Source: Spirochaetales bacterium
Lineage (GTDB): Bacteria > Spirochaetota > Spirochaetia > DSM-27196 > SKKC01
Assembly (NCBI GenBank): GCA_007126865.1
Contig: SLAN01000119.1
Location: forward strand, 1-6,443
DNA length: 6,443 nucleotides
Reading direction: 5' to 3'
Program-made: the position numbers and the translations under genes
The notes under the pieces: model-generated
Told to the model about the DNA's origin: nothing
Databases searched by the model: none
What the model saw: only the letters and a program-made list of their open reading frames with translations
Shown here: positions 4,855 to 6,443 of the stretch, piece by piece
Layout of the letters: the number at the start of each line of letters is the position of its first letter
How positions within the stretch are numbered: the first letter of the stretch is position 1

Positions 4855-6078
4855 TCCGAAGTGTCGTAACATCACCAGATCTTCAAAGTCGCTCGTGTTC
4901 ACGATGCGTACACCGTTTCCGGCGGCCGCGGCGGTGACGAAGATCTCGTCCTCGGTCATCTCGCCGAACCTGATCATCGAAGGAGCCCCGACGTTCAACG
5001 GCCCGACACTGCCCCGGCCCTGAATCACGATCGCTCCGTACGCGCTCTCGTCGGTAATCGTTACCGAGCGTCCGGGATGCACGGTAAGCTCCTTCGCGCT
5101 GAAGTATTCGGATCGATAGGTGATCCAGTATTCACGGTAGCCGGCTTCGAGCATCTCGCCTTCGGGCTTGACCGGCTTCGGAGGGGTAAAGCGATTTGCG
5201 TACAGGTCCGGATCGACGTTCAAATCCCACTCGATGAGGCCCATTATGAAATCGAGGTCGTGTTTGCGATCGTCGGGAACGTCCTTCACCACGAGCTCCC
5301 ACGGCGTGTACGCGTCCCAGACAATCGACTGAAACATCGCGAATACGTCGGATGCCCGTTGCGGCTCATAGGTGAGCATCGACCCCGGGGCGTGCAGGAG
5401 GCCGGGAGGGATGTCCCATCCGGTCCCCGGCGTGAGCTTGTACGCGCGGGAGAGCTCGAGGATCCTGTTATCGCCCTTGTTCCAGTCTTCGAGCGTCCTC
5501 CGCACCTGATCCCGAGTCACACCGGGATTGAGACCGATGAAGGTGTACGGGAAATATCCACGCTTGTTGTTGAGCTGCTTCGGGAAGTAGTACGCCTCCG
5601 GCTTTCCCTTCTGCCCCACGAGCGCGGCCTTCTCGTCGGTATGGTGCAGATGATGCGGAAGCGGCTCCAGGTTATCGAAAAACTTGCTGAACATCGCCCA
5701 CCCGCCGTGCCGGCGCATGACCTCTGAGCCGAGAATCTCATCTCCGATTTCGTCGATCGCTTCGCGGAGAAGCACGCGCTCGTTCGGCGGAGCGTCACCT
5801 CCCGGGGCCACGTTGACCCCGTTTGAAGACGCGGTGTAGATGTAGCTGAGCCCTTCGTCGGCCAGCGTGTCGGGGCCGTTGTCCGCCTTCGTAGTCGAGG
5901 AGAACCACCGCTCGTCGATGCCGCCGCGGTGCGCTCCGAATGCGTAGTAGTCGGCGGGGTGCAGCTTCAGCCGTTTTCCGGATATGCAGAATGAGCGGGG
6001 AACCCACGTTGGTGTCAGACGCAGCACCCCTTCACCCCGTTTCAGACACTCACGCACTCGATCTATCTTCGAACTCAT
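4846..6078 (-). CDS. Cupin protein resembling class I mannose-6-phosphate isomerase
   Basis: A 410-residue soluble protein with no signal peptide. Numbering from the ATG, the central region (about 139-240) resembles the metal-binding cupin of phosphomannose isomerases: LPHHLHHTDEKA (His142/143/145/146), KPEAYYFP (Glu161) and IPPGLLHAPG (His229), a plausible His/Glu/His metal set. A second, weaker cupin-like barrel follows at about 325-410 (ELTVHPGRSVTI ... YGAIVIQGRGSVG). Such proteins usually bind Zn or another divalent metal and act on sugars or sugar phosphates; the true substrate is unknown. A GTG directly precedes the ATG at 6078. The ATG is preferred because AGGAAGG (6090-6084, minus strand) ends 5 nt before it. 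The gene lies between an aldo/keto reductase (90-bp gap) and the XRE/B12 regulator (24-bp gap), all on one strand, so cotranscription is likely. The first 100 residues (HPADYYAFGAHRGGIDERWF) are not recognised. Confidence 0.75.
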   Translation of the reverse strand: MSSKIDRVRECLKRGEGVLRLTPTWVPRSFCISGKRLKLHPADYYAFGAHRGGIDERWFSSTTKADNGPDTLADEGLSYIYTASSNGVNVAPGGDAPPNERVLLREAIDEIGDEILGSEVMRRHGGWAMFSKFFDNLEPLPHHLHHTDEKAALVGQKGKPEAYYFPKQLNNKRGYFPYTFIGLNPGVTRDQVRRTLEDWNKGDNRILELSRAYKLTPGTGWDIPPGLLHAPGSMLTYEPQRASDVFAMFQSIVWDAYTPWELVVKDVPDDRKHDLDFIMGLIEWDLNVDPDLYANRFTPPKPVKPEGEMLEAGYREYWITYRSEYFSAKELTVHPGRSVTITDESAYGAIVIQGRGSVGPLNVGAPSMIRFGEMTEDEIFVTAAAAGNGVRIVNTSDFEDLVMLRHFGPA

Positions 6079-6168
6079 CACTACCTTCCTTTTCCAGCTC
6101 GGACATATGATCCCACATCGGGCACGAGAATCAAGCCTGTGGTTTCGCGACCGTAGCTGACAGTGGCG
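6079..6168 (-). promoter_or_regulatory. Gap between aldo/keto reductase and cupin genes, with Shine-Dalgarno
   Basis: These 90 bp hold the strong Shine-Dalgarno AGGAAGG (6090-6084) for the cupin gene. Reading on the minus strand, a TTGATT hexamer is followed after 18 nt by TCATAT, a poor match to sigma70 boxes, so an internal promoter for the cupin-regulator pair is possible but weakly supported. No terminator hairpin is evident after the reductase stop. Confidence 0.3.
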
Positions 6169-6443
6169 TTACCAGTGGTGCTTGAAGAAATTCGCTTCCC
6201 GTTCGTACTCGGCGACGAGCCCCGCGATCTCTTCCATGCGCTCGCCCGAAAGCTCTTCGAACCCGGCCGCGATCTCCACATTCTGCTCGAGCTCGGCAAC
6301 GGTGGAAATACCGACGATCGCCGTGCTCACCGGAAATGAGAGCACATAGCTCAGGGCGTCGTTCATGGAGCTCAATCCCCCGTCCCGGAAAATGCGCCCG
6401 ACGGCGGTTACCTTCATCGCGATAATGCCGAGGTTCTGTGAAA
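6169..6443 (-). CDS. Aldo/keto reductase, C-terminal part (gene continues past the window edge)
   Basis: The reading frame is open to the window edge and gives about 91 residues ending in FFKHHW before the TAA at 6171-6169. The fragment matches the C-terminal third of bacterial aldo/keto reductases: LGIIAMKVTAVG corresponds to a late barrel strand, followed by ALSYVLSFPVSTAIVGIST and LEQNVEIAAGFEELS, the segment that helps hold the NADPH 2'-phosphate in this family. These enzymes reduce aldehydes and ketones, often sugars, with NADPH in the cytoplasm. The catalytic Asp-Tyr-Lys-His tetrad lies in the missing part, so activity cannot be judged. The internal ATG at 6417 is not the true start. 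It is the first visible gene of the minus-strand series leading to the cupin and regulator. Confidence 0.85.
   Translation of the reverse strand, partial: SQNLGIIAMKVTAVGRIFRDGGLSSMNDALSYVLSFPVSTAIVGISTVAELEQNVEIAAGFEELSGERMEEIAGLVAEYEREANFFKHHW

Noticed and set aside
5077..5727. Plus-strand open frame (216 codons) opposite the cupin gene
   Set aside because: It is antisense to the cupin's conserved metal-binding region; the composition is that of a shadow frame in GC-rich DNA.

Overview
The window is GC-rich, densely coded bacterial chromosome-type DNA. It holds two partial genes at the edges, five complete protein genes and one candidate leader ORF. I see no rRNA, tRNA, CRISPR array, insertion sequence or phage gene. 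The protein set would fit a free-living, possibly pigmented bacterium. A spirochaete is my weak guess from the overall look of the cupin, HD and phytoene synthase proteins; no marker gene here settles it.

Layout. (1) Bases 1-984, plus strand: a peptidase family S66 (LD-carboxypeptidase/MccF-like) gene missing only its first codons. (2) Bases 1154-2784, minus strand: a two-gene unit in which an HD-domain phosphohydrolase is followed, through an ATGA stop/start overlap, by a seven-bladed WD40-type propeller. (3) Bases 2785-3062: a divergent control region, AT-rich in part, with a good sigma70-type promoter toward phytoene synthase, an inverted repeat overlapping its -35 box, two odd-centred palindromes beside the HD gene start, and a 26-codon leader ORF. 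(4) Bases 3063-4004, plus strand: phytoene synthase (crtB-like). (5) Minus strand from the right edge: an aldo/keto reductase (partial), a phosphomannose-isomerase-like cupin protein, and a regulator joining an XRE-type helix-turn-helix to a cobalamin-binding module. The regulator runs convergently into phytoene synthase and overlaps it by 134 bp.

Most interesting point. The XRE/B12 protein carries the cap-domain signature W-x9-E-H and the E-x-H-x-x-G cobalamin motif typical of CarH/LitR adenosylcobalamin photoreceptors, but its DNA-binding domain is XRE-like (Cro/CI) rather than MerR-like. It lies next to phytoene synthase, the first committed step of carotenoid synthesis and the classic target of CarH. 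This suggests a B12-dependent, light-responsive carotenoid switch built on a different DNA-binding domain. The phytoene synthase upstream region, with its inverted repeat over the -35 box, an ATGA-coupled leader ORF, and a hairpin that would hide the ribosome binding site and start codon, looks suitable for transcriptional plus translational control. That link is inference; the motifs and positions are read directly from the sequence.
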